64,000 nucleotides of DNA from Faucicola mancuniensis (GCF_046523945.1 NZ_CP171363.1:682001-746000); one strand, 5' to 3'. Positions 18,438 to 31,995 are shown, numbered from the stretch's first letter. The notes: generated from the letters alone by a model not told the origin. Numbers and translations: made by a program.

Positions 18438-20978
18438 TTAAAACTCCCCAAAGCTCAAAAATTCCATTTTACTATTTCCGCTTGGGTTTAACCCCATCAC
18501 ATCATCATAAAACTTTTCATCAAGTACGATAACGCCCGTATCGCCAATCGGTGTTAATGCCCCTGCTTTTTCCAAATTCTCAAACATAAATGGAAATACA
18601 TTGATACTAAACGCTTGAGCCTTTTTCACGAGTTTATAAAAATTTTCATCTTTTGCCGTTGCACCACAAAAATCCACAATCAATGCCACACCTTCTTTAC
18701 CGTATGGTACGACAATGGCTTTGGTTGGTGCGTCAATCGCCTTAAATACCTTGCTTGCCGTCATAAAAGACTGCCAAAGCTGTGGAAATCTACCATCTTT
18801 TACTCTTTGTTCATTTTGATTGGCTCCCACATCTCCAATGGATAGTAAATTTAACAAATTATGTTGTTTATCAATCGGATATATCATTTGTTTGTATTGT
18901 TTTTCGTCTTGATAGTAATTTGAAAAATAAGTTCTTACCGTCTCTGGGTGCAACAGGCTTTTATCTTGATTTTCAGGCAACGATAACTTGTAAAATAACC
19001 GTTGCATGGTTTCTTTACCTTGTTCAATTGTTGGCAACATTCGCAAGTTTTCATTTTTTGGCGTAATGACAAACACCTGTCCTTTAATCGGCTTATTATT
19101 ATCAACCAATTCACCATTTCGATTGCAACGCCCAGACGCTTGTAAAATACTGTCAAGCCCTGCCAAAAAACGAACGACCGATTTAAACGAAATATCTACC
19201 CCCGCCTCAATAAGCTGAGTAGAAATAACAAGCGTTGGTAAGTTATTTTTTAAACGTGATTTAATCGTAGCGATTAAGTCTTTGCGGTGCTTGGCACATT
19301 GCCCTGTACTAAGATGAAAAATCACCTCGCCATCAATCTTATCTTTGAGTGTTTGATAAATTTGCATTGCCCATGCTTTGGTATTGACAATCACAAGTGT
19401 GCTACTAAATTCGTTAAACTTATCAAGCACAAACTCACTAACCGCCTCATCTTCAAGGGTGTTTTGCGTGTTATCATGAATTTCCACACGTTTTAAGGTA
19501 TCAAATAGGTTTTTTAATGCGTCATCATTGCCAATAATCTCGGTTGGTGTGTGCAATAAACCACGCTTTTTAACTTCAGATCGGTCAGCTAATTTATCAA
19601 GCACAGGCTGTGTCGCCGTACATAACAGCATGGTTGTTTTGCCATAATCAGCCAAAAAATTTATGGCATTAATAAAAAGATGATAGCAGTTAATCGGTAG
19701 GAGTTGAATTTCATCAAACACAAGCACAGCATTGGTCATTTGGTGTAATCGGCGAACGCCTTTTGTACCACCACCAAAACAGCTTTCTAAAAACTGCACC
19801 ATTGTAGTAAACACAATCGGAGCATTCCAATTATCCGCAATCAATTTGCTTTGCCATGTTTGCACATCAGGCTCAAGATTAGAATGTTGTTCAAGCACCC
19901 AACTGCCATCAAAACCTTCATCTTCCAAAATTTTTCGCACTTCAAGGGCATTTTGCTCGATAATACTGGTAAATGGTATGATAAAAATAATCCGCTCAAG
20001 GTGATGTTGTTTGGCATGATGAAGAGCAAAACGTAAACTGGCAAGCGTTTTACCGCCACCTGTTGGCACGGTTAAGCTAAAAATCCCTTGTGGTTTTTGG
20101 GCATTATCAAGACAAGTTTGGGCGATTAAATTTCGCTGGGTGTTAATGGGTTGTAAATCGGCAGTTTGAGCAAAATTCTGATAACGCTGTTCAACCTTAT
20201 TTATGGCAATTTCCCAGTTTGGCTGACGCAGTTCTAATTCATGACTTAGTTTTGGATACTCAAAAGCAATGCTATTACTGCGGTCAGCTTCAATCAAACA
20301 ACTAAACAGCACACGCACCAAAAAGCCTGTATAAAAATCAAACTCAATTTGAGAAAGTTCGTTGTTCTTAAATTTATGGTTTAATGGTTTGAAAACATCA
20401 CTAAATTCCTTAACCACTGCCCTTTGCCAATCATCGCCAAGTATGTCAAACAGCTTTTGTTCACTTGCCTTGGCTTTAGCTTCCATAAAATGGCTTTTTT
20501 CTTCAAGCGTTTCTATTCTACGTTTAAAAACAGCATTGCCATCTTTATCCACAAAATCAATCAAGCCACTATGGTGCGAAACCACACACAGACTTAAAAT
20601 TTCGGAGAGTAGCTTACCGTTTTCTTGCGTTACTTTAGGATTTGATGTTTTGAAATTGTATTTTTTTAAAGATTCTATCAACCATTGTCCGCCTGCGGTG
20701 GAATGGTCAATTTTGCCTTTTAAGCCTTTAGCATCTACATATTCATCATCAACATCTGCATTTAATAGCCCTGTTGCAGATTTAATATAGGTTTGAAATT
20801 TATCACTATATTTACCCAAGTCATGAACAAGCCCAATCAACTCACCGCTTAATGGCAAGCCGATTTTATCCGCCAATTGTTTGGCAATCTTTGCTGTACC
20901 TGTTAAATGTTCAATGACTGATTGTTCCGCACTGTCCGATTTGCGCACATGAGCGATAAACTGTGTATACTTTGTCAT
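18438..20978 (-). CDS. cas3: CRISPR helicase-nuclease Cas3, type I-C
   Basis: An 846-aa Cas3 with an N-terminal HD nuclease (GLVHDLGKYSDKF near residue 50) fused to a superfamily 2 helicase. Walker A is VPTGGGKTLASLRF near residue 307, motif II is LVFDEIQLLP near 422, and lobe 2 contains VISTQLIEAGVDISF and ASGRCNRNG. It unwinds and degrades DNA marked by Cascade. It is upstream of the other cas genes but separated from them by 256 bp holding the crRNA-like RNA and a second promoter. The ATG at 20978 has no clear Shine-Dalgarno and sits 3 nt from a hairpin. Confidence 0.96.
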   Translation of the reverse strand: MTKYTQFIAHVRKSDSAEQSVIEHLTGTAKIAKQLADKIGLPLSGELIGLVHDLGKYSDKFQTYIKSATGLLNADVDDEYVDAKGLKGKIDHSTAGGQWLIESLKKYNFKTSNPKVTQENGKLLSEILSLCVVSHHSGLIDFVDKDGNAVFKRRIETLEEKSHFMEAKAKASEQKLFDILGDDWQRAVVKEFSDVFKPLNHKFKNNELSQIEFDFYTGFLVRVLFSCLIEADRSNSIAFEYPKLSHELELRQPNWEIAINKVEQRYQNFAQTADLQPINTQRNLIAQTCLDNAQKPQGIFSLTVPTGGGKTLASLRFALHHAKQHHLERIIFIIPFTSIIEQNALEVRKILEDEGFDGSWVLEQHSNLEPDVQTWQSKLIADNWNAPIVFTTMVQFLESCFGGGTKGVRRLHQMTNAVLVFDEIQLLPINCYHLFINAINFLADYGKTTMLLCTATQPVLDKLADRSEVKKRGLLHTPTEIIGNDDALKNLFDTLKRVEIHDNTQNTLEDEAVSEFVLDKFNEFSSTLVIVNTKAWAMQIYQTLKDKIDGEVIFHLSTGQCAKHRKDLIATIKSRLKNNLPTLVISTQLIEAGVDISFKSVVRFLAGLDSILQASGRCNRNGELVDNNKPIKGQVFVITPKNENLRMLPTIEQGKETMQRLFYKLSLPENQDKSLLHPETVRTYFSNYYQDEKQYKQMIYPIDKQHNLLNLLSIGDVGANQNEQRVKDGRFPQLWQSFMTASKVFKAIDAPTKAIVVPYGKEGVALIVDFCGATAKDENFYKLVKKAQAFSINVFPFMFENLEKAGALTPIGDTGVIVLDEKFYDDVMGLNPSGNSKMEFLSFGEF

Positions 20979-20981
20979 AAT

Positions 20982-21015
20982 AAAGCCAACTTTTCATATG
21001 AATTTTGTTGGCTTT
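20982..21015 (-). promoter_or_regulatory. Hairpin directly before the cas3 start codon
   Basis: AAAGCCAAC (20982-20990) and GTTGGCTTT (21007-21015) form a perfect 9-bp inverted repeat around a 16-nt loop. On the cas3 mRNA the stem ends 3 nt before the ATG and occupies the ribosome-binding zone. No U-tract follows. It could limit cas3 translation, or the DNA palindrome could be a protein site. Confidence 0.5.
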
Positions 21016-21060
21016 TAGCTTAACTGATTTTTAGCAAATTAACAAGACAGAACACAAAAC

Positions 21061-21083
21061 AATACGACACAAAATGTCGTATT
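21061..21083. promoter_or_regulatory. Palindrome upstream of I-C cas3, shared with the I-F cas operon
   Basis: AATACGACA-N5-TGTCGTATT, a perfect 9+9 palindrome lying 83 bp before cas3. The same half-sites with the same 5-bp gap occur at 61390-61412, before I-F cas1. The identity extends over the right flank (TGTCGTATTATTT in both). It looks like an operator for a dimeric regulator; no candidate regulator gene adjoins either site. Confidence 0.6.
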
Positions 21084-21154
21084 ATTTACATCACTAACAC
21101 TTTCATATAATAAGCATTGTTATCACAAGCACAACAACGCACTGATACGGATAC

Positions 21155-21634
21155 TTATTCTTGCACCACTTTTTTAATCAATCCTTCCACATTCGCCAAC
21201 GTGTTTTGCACCTCGCTAAAATCAATCTTTGTTCCATCAACCATCGCTTTGGTATCATAAAAACTGACCAAAACCTCACCATTCACTTGCGTTACCAACA
21301 CTTTTAAAGGCAACTGCAAAGCGAATGTTGGGTCTTTTTGCATCAAAGGCGTACCCGCCTTAGGATTGCCAAACACAATCACCGTGGCAGGTTGCATACT
21401 CAGTCCCGCTTTGGTAGCTGCCTGTTGATGGTCAATTTTTGCAAAAATCTGCATACCTTTACTTTCAAAGGCATTGCTCAAACGCTGTAACGTTTCATCA
21501 AATGAATAATCACTTTTGACAGTATGGGTTTTCATCGCAACATATTCCTGTTTGTTAGTTTGAACTTTTATTGGAAAGTTTTGGCACGCTATTAATAAAA
21601 AAGGCAAGCTCAAAACCAATAACCATTTTTTCAT
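21155..21634 (-). CDS. DUF302 family lipoprotein
   Basis: A 159-aa predicted lipoprotein. The signal peptide MKKWLLVLSLPFLLIAC ends in a lipobox (LIAC) with the acylated Cys at 17. Residues about 35-155 form a DUF302-like domain (VKSDYSFDETLQRLSNAFESKG, ATVIVFGNPKAGTPLM, LPLKVLVTQ). DUF302 proteins have no settled function. It is a single gene between the cas3 upstream region and rppH. Confidence 0.8.
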   Translation of the reverse strand: MKKWLLVLSLPFLLIACQNFPIKVQTNKQEYVAMKTHTVKSDYSFDETLQRLSNAFESKGMQIFAKIDHQQAATKAGLSMQPATVIVFGNPKAGTPLMQKDPTFALQLPLKVLVTQVNGEVLVSFYDTKAMVDGTKIDFSEVQNTLANVEGLIKKVVQE

Positions 21635-21654
21635 TGTGTTCTACCTCATATTTA

Positions 21655-21692
21655 TATTAAAAAAACCCACATTATTAACATGGGTTTTTCTA
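21655..21692 (-). terminator. Rho-independent terminator after rppH
   Basis: AAAACCCA...TGGGTTTT hairpin around ATTATTAACA, with a T-run on the minus-strand side, lying directly after the rppH stop. Confidence 0.7.
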
Positions 21693-21708
21693 AGCTTACA
21701 AACTAAGC

Positions 21709-22215
21709 TTACAAAGATGATTTTGGCAAAATCAGCTCAGGTTTTAATGGCAAATTTGGCGACAACTCAAACAACGCACGGCGATAAACATTGCGTTTAA
21801 ATGCCACCACCTTGTTTAACGGATACCAATAACTCACCCATTGCCATTCTTCAAACTCGGGCTTTGCCGTATCAAAACGGATAAACTCTGTATTTTTTTC
21901 ATCTAGCTGAAGCAAAAACCATTTTTGTTTTTGCCCAATACACATCGGATTTTGACCCTGACGGATAAAACGCTTTGGCAAACGATACCGAAGCCAATCT
22001 TGCGTCTGCGACAACAAGCGAACGTGTTCAGGGTACAAACCGACCTCTTCCCACAGCTCACGATACATTGCATCAACAGGCGTTTCACCAAAATGAATAC
22101 CGCCCTGTGGAAACTGCCACGCATCATGACCGACACGCTTTGCCCACAGGACTTGTCCATATGTATTTGCCAAGATGATACCAACATTGGCTCTAAAGCC
22201 ATCTGCATCTATCAT
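21709..22215 (-). CDS. rppH: RNA pyrophosphohydrolase (Nudix)
   Basis: A 168-aa Nudix hydrolase that removes pyrophosphate from 5'-triphosphate mRNA ends and so starts RNase E-dependent decay. The start MIDADGFRANVGIIL and the block GHDAWQFPQGGI are characteristic of RppH. The Nudix box runs GGIHFGETPVDAMYRELWEE (about residues 39-58), followed by VGL. Length matches the family. It is a single gene with its own terminator. Confidence 0.94.
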   Translation of the reverse strand: MIDADGFRANVGIILANTYGQVLWAKRVGHDAWQFPQGGIHFGETPVDAMYRELWEEVGLYPEHVRLLSQTQDWLRYRLPKRFIRQGQNPMCIGQKQKWFLLQLDEKNTEFIRFDTAKPEFEEWQWVSYWYPLNKVVAFKRNVYRRALFELSPNLPLKPELILPKSSL

Positions 22216-22288
22216 GACGAATTACCTTCAATTTTACATTAAAAATTTGACAGGCAATCACATTATCAAGTTTTTTTGACGATAAATA

Positions 22289-22413
22289 AGAACCTGTATT
22301 CACAACATTACGTAGTAAAATTTTACAGGTCTTTAATAAACATTTATTTGCTTTTGCATGAAAGATGGCTAAATCTTGCTTTTCATTGCAAAAACGTTAT
22401 GAATACAGGTTCT
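22289..22413. repeat. MITE-like element with IS5-type ends
   Basis: GAACCTGTATTCA and its complement TGAATACAGGTTC bound a 123-bp non-coding unit (22290-22412), directly flanked on both sides by TAA, a 3-bp duplication of the TNA type used by some IS5-family elements. Interior arms pair partly. It lies in the 454-bp gap between rppH and osmC. The rest of that gap holds nothing I can name. Confidence 0.6.
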
Positions 22414-22669
22414 AAGTTTTAAGTCAGCATATTAAAATAAACCTTTGTTCAAGTTGAAAAACTGTGAAATAATTTAATTCATAATAAAAACATGGACAAT
22501 GTCATCACTGTCATTCTTACTGTCTATTAAACCAGTTTTTTAACCAAAAGTGTAACATTTTTTGCTAAAATTTGTTTCAACACAAAAAATCCAAAAAATC
22601 ATTGATTTTAACAACCAAAATCCTTATATTCATTTATTAAACAAAATGTTAAAAAAAAGGAAAATCACC

Positions 22670-23080
22670 ATGAAAGCAACCGTTACATGGCTAAAAAACG
22701 AAGTCATCAACTTTGGAGCAACCACCGAAACAGGCAACAAAGTTATCATGGACTCTGCCCAACAACTTGGGGCAAAGCCAATGGAGCTGATTTTGATGGG
22801 GCTAGGTGGCTGTGCCAGCTATGACGTGGTGAGCATTTTACAAAAATCTCGCCAAAATGTTGCCGATGTACAATGCGAACTAACCGCCAACCGTGCCGAC
22901 AGCATACCTGCGGTATTTACCGACATTCATCTACACTTTATCGTCAAAGGCACAGATATCAAAGAAGCCCAAGTCAGAAAAGCAGTAGAATTGTCCGCCG
23001 AAAAATACTGCTCAGCCAGCCGTATGCTAGAAAATGGTGGCGTAAAAATCACCCATGATTACCAAATTATTGAAGTGTAA
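22670..23080 (+). CDS. OsmC/Ohr family protein
   Basis: A 136-aa OsmC-like peroxidase-fold protein. The start chosen is the ATG at 22670, preceded by AAAAAGGAAA; an upstream in-frame ATG would add 36 residues of low-complexity sequence. Two conserved redox cysteines are visible in GLGGCASYDVV (near residue 47) and KYCSASRML (near residue 111). Such proteins reduce organic hydroperoxides; this short subgroup (YhfA-like) has less certain substrates. It is followed 20 nt later by a MAPEG gene, probably in one transcript. Confidence 0.85.
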   Translation: MKATVTWLKNEVINFGATTETGNKVIMDSAQQLGAKPMELILMGLGGCASYDVVSILQKSRQNVADVQCELTANRADSIPAVFTDIHLHFIVKGTDIKEAQVRKAVELSAEKYCSASRMLENGGVKITHDYQIIEV

Positions 23081-23100
23081 AAAATAAAAAGGATATTCAC

Positions 23101-23514
23101 ATGGGAGCATGGTTACCAGCGACCAACGACAGCATTATTTGGGCGATGATAATTGCCAGTATTTTACCAATGTTTTTTGCCTATCTTGCCAAATTTTTTG
23201 CAGAGTTTAAAACCAAAGACAACGAAAATCCACGAGAATTTTTGGCAAAAACCACAGGCATCGCCAGTCGTGCCAATGCGGCACAACAAAACAGTTACGA
23301 AACCTTGCCAATTTTTTTGGCATCGGTTATCATCGCTTTGCTGTTTTTTGTGCCAACGGTCATCGTGAGCAAAGTCGCTTGGTTGTACGTGATTTTACGC
23401 ATACTGTACGGCTTGGCATACATGGCAAACTGGGCTACTTTGCGTTCTGTATTATGGGCGGTGGGTTTTGCTTGTCCGTTATTTTTATTTTACATTGTCA
23501 TTCGCATGAGTTAA
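23101..23514 (+). CDS. MAPEG family membrane protein
   Basis: A 137-aa integral membrane protein with four hydrophobic segments and the MAPEG pattern RANAAQQNSYETLPIFLASV followed by RILYGLAYMANWATLRS. MAPEG proteins include glutathione-dependent transferases and peroxidases of the membrane. Pairing with an OsmC-like protein fits a peroxide-handling unit, but that is inference. ATG at 23101 follows AAAAAGGATATTC. Confidence 0.85.
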   Translation: MGAWLPATNDSIIWAMIIASILPMFFAYLAKFFAEFKTKDNENPREFLAKTTGIASRANAAQQNSYETLPIFLASVIIALLFFVPTVIVSKVAWLYVILRILYGLAYMANWATLRSVLWAVGFACPLFLFYIVIRMS

Positions 23515-23566
23515 AAATAAAAAACCCATTAAAAACAATGGATTTTGTCAAAAATTTATCGCAACA

Positions 23567-23770
23567 TTATGTGTTATTTTTTTCAAATTCTGCGTGTTCC
23601 ACTTGATAAAGCGAACCAAGACGCTGTTGCAAATCTTTGTCCAAGATTTTTTTGGCATTCTTTAAATCATCATTTTTGACAAAATCATCAATTTTTTTGC
23701 ACAAATCACGTTGTAGTTCATGATTGCTAATCAATGCTTGAAAAATATCTTGTTTGGTGTCAATACTCAT
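23567..23770 (-). CDS. Small hypothetical protein
   Basis: A 67-aa charged, mostly helical protein (MSIDTKQDIFQALISNHELQ start, no signal or membrane segment). It is convergent with the MAPEG gene and has a start next to a reasonable upstream region. I do not recognise the family. Regular charge spacing suggests a helical bundle or a nucleic-acid or protein adaptor; that is weak. Confidence 0.55.
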   Translation of the reverse strand: MSIDTKQDIFQALISNHELQRDLCKKIDDFVKNDDLKNAKKILDKDLQQRLGSLYQVEHAEFEKNNT

Positions 23771-23874
23771 CGGTTTTTCTTAAAATTGTTGGTTAAAAAT
23801 TAACTTTATTTTAAAGTAACCGTTAAAAAAATCCATTGCAAATTTAACGCATTTATGTTGTGAATGGGTAACTT

Positions 23875-24783
23875 TTAAGGGATTTTTTTTGCCATCATTT
23901 TACCAAGCAATGGCAACGAAAACATCGGCAATTGCAACGCCCCAATCAAAGGTAAGAACCACGCCCCCAAAAACGGCATAGCAATGGTATAAGTCAATAA
24001 CACATTGCGACCACCGCACACCAACGCCGAAATAATCGCAATCTCACGACCCTTTTTCAAATACAAAAAATACGCCCCAAAATAAAAAGTAAACGCCAAA
24101 ACGCACGCCAATAATAACAATAATAACGACTGTAACGGACTTTTGTCAAAAGTCGCACGAAAACCACCGACCAAACCTAATGGAAATGACAACAACAAAA
24201 TCACATTAAATTGACCTACTTTTGGATAAATTTTGCTAAAAAAATCACATGGCACAACTTGCCGAACCACAACCGCCAAAGCCATCGGTGCAACAATATA
24301 AATTAACAAACGCTGAAAATATAACGCAAAATCCAAGGTAGCTCCAGATGCCCCCAGCACCCAAAGCACAACCAACAAAGTCAAAGGCATAACCAAAGTT
24401 GCCGAAATGGTTTTTGCCATCGCAAGCAATGCATCAAATCCAACCGCATTGACAATCGCACCACTACCAAATAACGGTGCAGTCGCCCCCAAAGCCGAAA
24501 TTGCCAATAGCAAATCACCACGAGCCCCAAAAATATAGGCAATCGCTGTAACAAACGCACAAAAAATCCCTGCCTGAAAAATGGCAAAAAACCAAACGGA
24601 CAAACTAGAGATTTTTTTTAACAATGCTTTTTGGTCAATCCCCAACAAAGTAAAAAACATCAAAAAGAATAAAACTTGGGGTAAAAAAGGCAATACCGCA
24701 TTTGATAATTGAGGGAATAAAAATCCAATCAATGCACAAAATGGCATAAAAATAGTACTATGACGAGCAATAAACTTTAACAT
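23875..24783 (-). CDS. Bile acid:sodium symporter family (SBF-like) transporter
   Basis: A 302-aa integral membrane protein with about nine or ten hydrophobic spans and almost no soluble domain. The pattern LFPQLSNAVLPFLPQVLFFLMF, the central SALGATAPLFGSGAIVNAVG and the late CGGRNVLLTYTIAMPFLG fit the SBF/BASS fold, where two broken helices cross. The substrate is not predictable. Single gene upstream of the rRNA terminator on the same strand. Confidence 0.7.
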   Translation of the reverse strand: MLKFIARHSTIFMPFCALIGFLFPQLSNAVLPFLPQVLFFLMFFTLLGIDQKALLKKISSLSVWFFAIFQAGIFCAFVTAIAYIFGARGDLLLAISALGATAPLFGSGAIVNAVGFDALLAMAKTISATLVMPLTLLVVLWVLGASGATLDFALYFQRLLIYIVAPMALAVVVRQVVPCDFFSKIYPKVGQFNVILLLSFPLGLVGGFRATFDKSPLQSLLLLLLACVLAFTFYFGAYFLYLKKGREIAIISALVCGGRNVLLTYTIAMPFLGAWFLPLIGALQLPMFSLPLLGKMMAKKIP

Positions 24784-24854
24784 ACGACAATCTATTCACA
24801 AAAATAGAATTATAAGTCATACAGAAAAAAAGTAAAGTAAGAATGTAAGCCAAA

Positions 24855-24882
24855 TAAAAACCCCCTCACGATTGCGAGGGGG
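24855..24882 (-). terminator. rRNA operon terminator
   Basis: CCCCCTC and GAGGGGG pair around ACGATTGC; on the minus strand the stem is followed by TTTTT. It lies 15 nt after 5S rRNA. Confidence 0.85.
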
Positions 24883-24896
24883 TATAGGAAAAAGGA

Positions 24897-25008
24897 GCTG
24901 ACGATGACCTACTTTCACATGGAGAACCACACTATCATTGGCGTATTGTTGTTTCACTTCTGAGTTCGGGAAGGGATCAGGTGGGACCAACAAGCTATAA
25001 TCGTCAGC
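24897..25008 (-). rRNA. rrf: 5S ribosomal RNA
   Basis: About 112 nt read on the minus strand. The ends GCTGACGAT and ATCGTCAGC pair as the closing helix. The conserved blocks CCCACCTGATCCC, CCGAACTCAGAAGTGAAAC and GTGTGGTTCTCCATGTG are present. It is the last gene of the rRNA operon. Confidence 0.93.
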
Positions 25009-25131
25009 AAAAGGGGATAGAGGAATGGTCTGATATACTTATATCATATAAGATATTAAGTAAAGCAAATAAAATTGAACTAAATCAAGGTGATATAAAA
25101 TCAGAATAACTAACAACACACTTAAGCGTTG

Positions 25132-27993
<2,862 letters not shown>

Positions 27994-28280
27994 CAACCTT
28001 AAGTATGCTTAAGTATATAGGTAATTATTCGTAACGATTTTATACCTAAGTTTACGCTTGATTCAGTTCTCTTTACTTTTAAGTAATCACTTTTATCTAA
28101 CCAGTTTGGGACTGATTAGCTGATTACTAAGGTTAACTATTTGTTGGAACTAATAGTTAACCCAGACTCATTTCTCTATGTTGTTATTGATTTATCATTC
28201 CTTCGTCAGGTAATGATTTATTTTCTGATAAAACAGATTGAAGTGGTCTTTATTATTAAAATCACTTTGTCTGCTTTATG
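27994..28280 (-). other. tRNA(Ala)-23S spacer
   Basis: AT-rich transcribed spacer of the rRNA operon. Apart from processing stems flanking 23S I see nothing else in it; the open frame here is chance. Confidence 0.6.
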
Positions 28281-28356
28281 TGGTGGAGTTAAGGAGAGTC
28301 GAACTCCTGACCTCCTGCGTGCAAGGCAGGCGCTCTACCAACTGAGCTATAACCCC
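28281..28356 (-). tRNA. tRNA-Ala (TGC)
   Basis: 76 nt including encoded CCA. The acceptor stem GGGGTTA/TAACTCC contains one G-T pair. The anticodon loop CTTGCACG gives TGC. It lies in the 16S-23S spacer in the usual Ile-Ala order. Confidence 0.95.
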
Positions 28357-28359
28357 ATA

Positions 28360-28436
28360 TGGTGGGTCTAATAAGACTTGAACTTATGACCCCTGCCTTA
28401 TCAAGGCAGTGCTCTAACCAACTGAGCTATAGACCC
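28360..28436 (-). tRNA. tRNA-Ile (GAT)
   Basis: 77 nt including encoded CCA. The acceptor stem GGGTCTA/TAGACCC is perfect. The anticodon arm has loop TTGATAA, giving GAT. It is first after 16S in the spacer. Confidence 0.95.
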
Positions 28437-28490
28437 CTTTAGTGTAAAACACATTCACAACTTGTTGTAGATTCTCATACTCGCTTTCGT

Positions 28491-30020
<1,530 letters not shown>

Positions 30021-30288
30021 CTTCTCGCTCATTTATTATTACTAGCTCAAATTCATCTTCCGAAGTTCTTCTTACTCGTAATTTATAAATAAACTTATTT
30101 CTATAGTGCTTCGCTATTCCTGCTTAATAGATAAACTATTGCTAGCTTATCTACTAAAAAAGACTTTAACTTCTCTATCCATTTATTTCTTCACAAGTAT
30201 GAAAACCTACACAAGTTGTCTTTGTGTTTCTTGTCTTTTATTGAGTTTGTCATAGCTTCGTCAGCTATGTCGTTTGAATGAGTTGCAT

Positions 30289-30316
30289 ATTATACTATGC
30301 TTTTTCGCTTTGTCAA
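30289..30316 (-). promoter_or_regulatory. rRNA promoter, proximal
   Basis: Perfect -35 TTGACA (30311-30316) and perfect -10 TATAAT (30289-30294) with a 16-nt spacer on the minus strand, about 270 bp before 16S. Confidence 0.85.
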
Positions 30317-30455
30317 GCTTTATTTTCATTCTTTTTTTTGTTTTTACCGTCGGGGTTTAATAAAAACATTTTTAGGCTCGTTATTTTTGTTGAGCCTTTT
30401 GTATGTTGTTGTTTTTACTAGATTTTTTTGTCTAGCTCCGCTTCGGTAGGTGCGT

Positions 30456-30483
30456 ATTATACGCTTTTTATTTCATCTGTCAA
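30456..30483 (-). promoter_or_regulatory. rRNA promoter, distal
   Basis: A second consensus pair, TTGACA (30478-30483) and TATAAT (30456-30461), again with a 16-nt spacer, 167 bp upstream of the proximal one. The two form the tandem arrangement usual for rRNA operons. Nothing else was recognised in the 30021-30609 gap. Confidence 0.85.
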
Positions 30484-30609
30484 TGTGTTTTTGAAAAAAA
30501 GATAGCTTTTTTTATGGGTTTCTTGGAATTTCTTTGGTTTTCAAGGAGTTATAAGAAGATATTTTTTTGCTTAAAACATCTTCTTCATAGGGTTAAGGTT
30601 TTAAATCAA

Positions 30610-31395
30610 TTAAATTGTTAAAAAACTTAAATCTTCTTCTGGGCGTTTGGTAAAGACTTCACAACCATTCTCTGTTACCATGAGCGTATGTTCCCATTGG
30701 GCAGAAAGTTTACGGTCTTTGGTGATGACCGTCCATTTATCAGGCATAACTTTGGTTTGCCAAACGCCTTGATTAATCATCGGTTCAATGGTAAAGGTCA
30801 TACCTGTTACCAATTGAATGCCTGTGTTCTTTTTACCGTAGTGTAGCACTTGCGGTTCGTCATGATACACATCGCTAATGCCGTGTCCGCAATATTCACG
30901 CACCACGCTAAAGCGTTCGGCTTCGGTAACGGCTTGAATTGCCGCCCCAATATCGCCTAGATACGCACCGTTTTTGACCGCTTTCATACCTGCGTATAGG
31001 GCTTTTTGAGCAACATCACAAATGCGTTTTGCCATGATTGAGCCTTCGCCCACTATCCACATTTTTGACGTGTCGCCATGATAGCCGTCTTTAATTACAG
31101 TTACGTCAATGTTGATAATATCGCCGTCTTTTAACAAACGGTTGTCATCTGGAATACCGTGGCAAACAACGTGGTTGATAGATGTGCAAAGCGTGTGCTG
31201 AAAGCCGTGATAGCCGACATTAGCAGGAATGGCTTTTTGTACATTGACGATATAGTCGTGGGCGATTTTGTCCAACGCCCCTGTGCTAATGCCTTCTTTG
31301 ACGTATTCGTCTAGCATGACAAGGACATCGGCGGCAAGTTTGCCTGCGACACGCATTTTTTCTATAGCTTCGGGATTATTTGCAAGTGTTTTCAT
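30610..31395 (-). CDS. map: Methionine aminopeptidase, type I
   Basis: A 261-aa cytosolic M24 metallopeptidase that removes the initiator methionine. Metal ligands are visible: Asp in INIDVTVIKDGYHGDTSKMW, His in EYCGHGISDVYHDEPQVLHY, Glu in FTIEPMINQG and the C-terminal Glu in AQWEHTLMVTENGCEVFT. No N-terminal zinc extension, as in bacterial type Ia. It is read toward the rRNA operon and divergent from msrB. In many gammaproteobacteria map adjoins rpsB, as here apart from msrB. Confidence 0.95.
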   Translation of the reverse strand: MKTLANNPEAIEKMRVAGKLAADVLVMLDEYVKEGISTGALDKIAHDYIVNVQKAIPANVGYHGFQHTLCTSINHVVCHGIPDDNRLLKDGDIINIDVTVIKDGYHGDTSKMWIVGEGSIMAKRICDVAQKALYAGMKAVKNGAYLGDIGAAIQAVTEAERFSVVREYCGHGISDVYHDEPQVLHYGKKNTGIQLVTGMTFTIEPMINQGVWQTKVMPDKWTVITKDRKLSAQWEHTLMVTENGCEVFTKRPEEDLSFLTI

Positions 31396-31536
31396 AGTTT
31401 ATCTTTTAAAATATATAAAAAGGTACTATTATAGGCTATTTTTACAAATTTAACAAAAAAGTTAGCCATTTAGTTGCTTTTATTTTTTAAAACGGCTAAA
31501 TTTTTAATTTTAATCGTACATTTAGGAACTTTTTTT

Positions 31537-31995
31537 ATGAAAATAGACCCAACCAAATACCAAAAACCCACCGACAACGAAATCCGCCAAAATCTCACCG
31601 ATGAGCAGTTTTACGTTACCCAGCAAAATGGCACAGAACGCCCTTTTAGCCATGAATACGACCACCATTTTGAAAAAGGCATTTATGTGGACATCGTCAG
31701 CGGTGAGCCGTTGTTTTCATCAACCGACAAATACAACTCTGGTTGCGGTTGGCCTGCGTTTAGCAAGCCGATTGACATGGCAGTGATTAACGAATTGGAA
31801 GACAACAGCCTTGCTCGTACTCGCACCGAAGTGCGTAGCCGTGTTGCCGATTCGCATTTGGGTCATGTGTTTAATGACGGCTTGCCAGAATTGGGCGGAA
31901 TGCGATATTGTATTAACGGTGCGTCTTTGCGTTTTGTAGCGCTTGCCGATATGCAAAAAGAAGGCTATGGTGATTTGGTAGATTTGGTAAAATAA
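31537..31995 (+). CDS. msrB: Peptide-methionine (R)-S-oxide reductase
   Basis: A 152-aa MsrB that reduces methionine-R-sulfoxide in proteins. The start chosen is ATG 31537, preceded by TAGGAACT; the earlier in-frame ATG adds a hydrophobic stretch without ribosome site. GCGWPAF, RSRVADSHLGHVFNDG and the catalytic Cys in RYCINGASLRFV are present. The CxxC pairs that bind zinc in many MsrB are absent (SGEPLFSS instead), as in the zinc-free subgroup. Likely monocistronic. Confidence 0.93.
   Translation: MKIDPTKYQKPTDNEIRQNLTDEQFYVTQQNGTERPFSHEYDHHFEKGIYVDIVSGEPLFSSTDKYNSGCGWPAFSKPIDMAVINELEDNSLARTRTEVRSRVADSHLGHVFNDGLPELGGMRYCINGASLRFVALADMQKEGYGDLVDLVK

Noticed and set aside
30540..30600. Terminator between map and the rRNA promoters
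   Set aside because: AAGAAGAT/ATCTTCTT can pair, but the minus-strand side lacks a U-run and the stem is very AU-rich.
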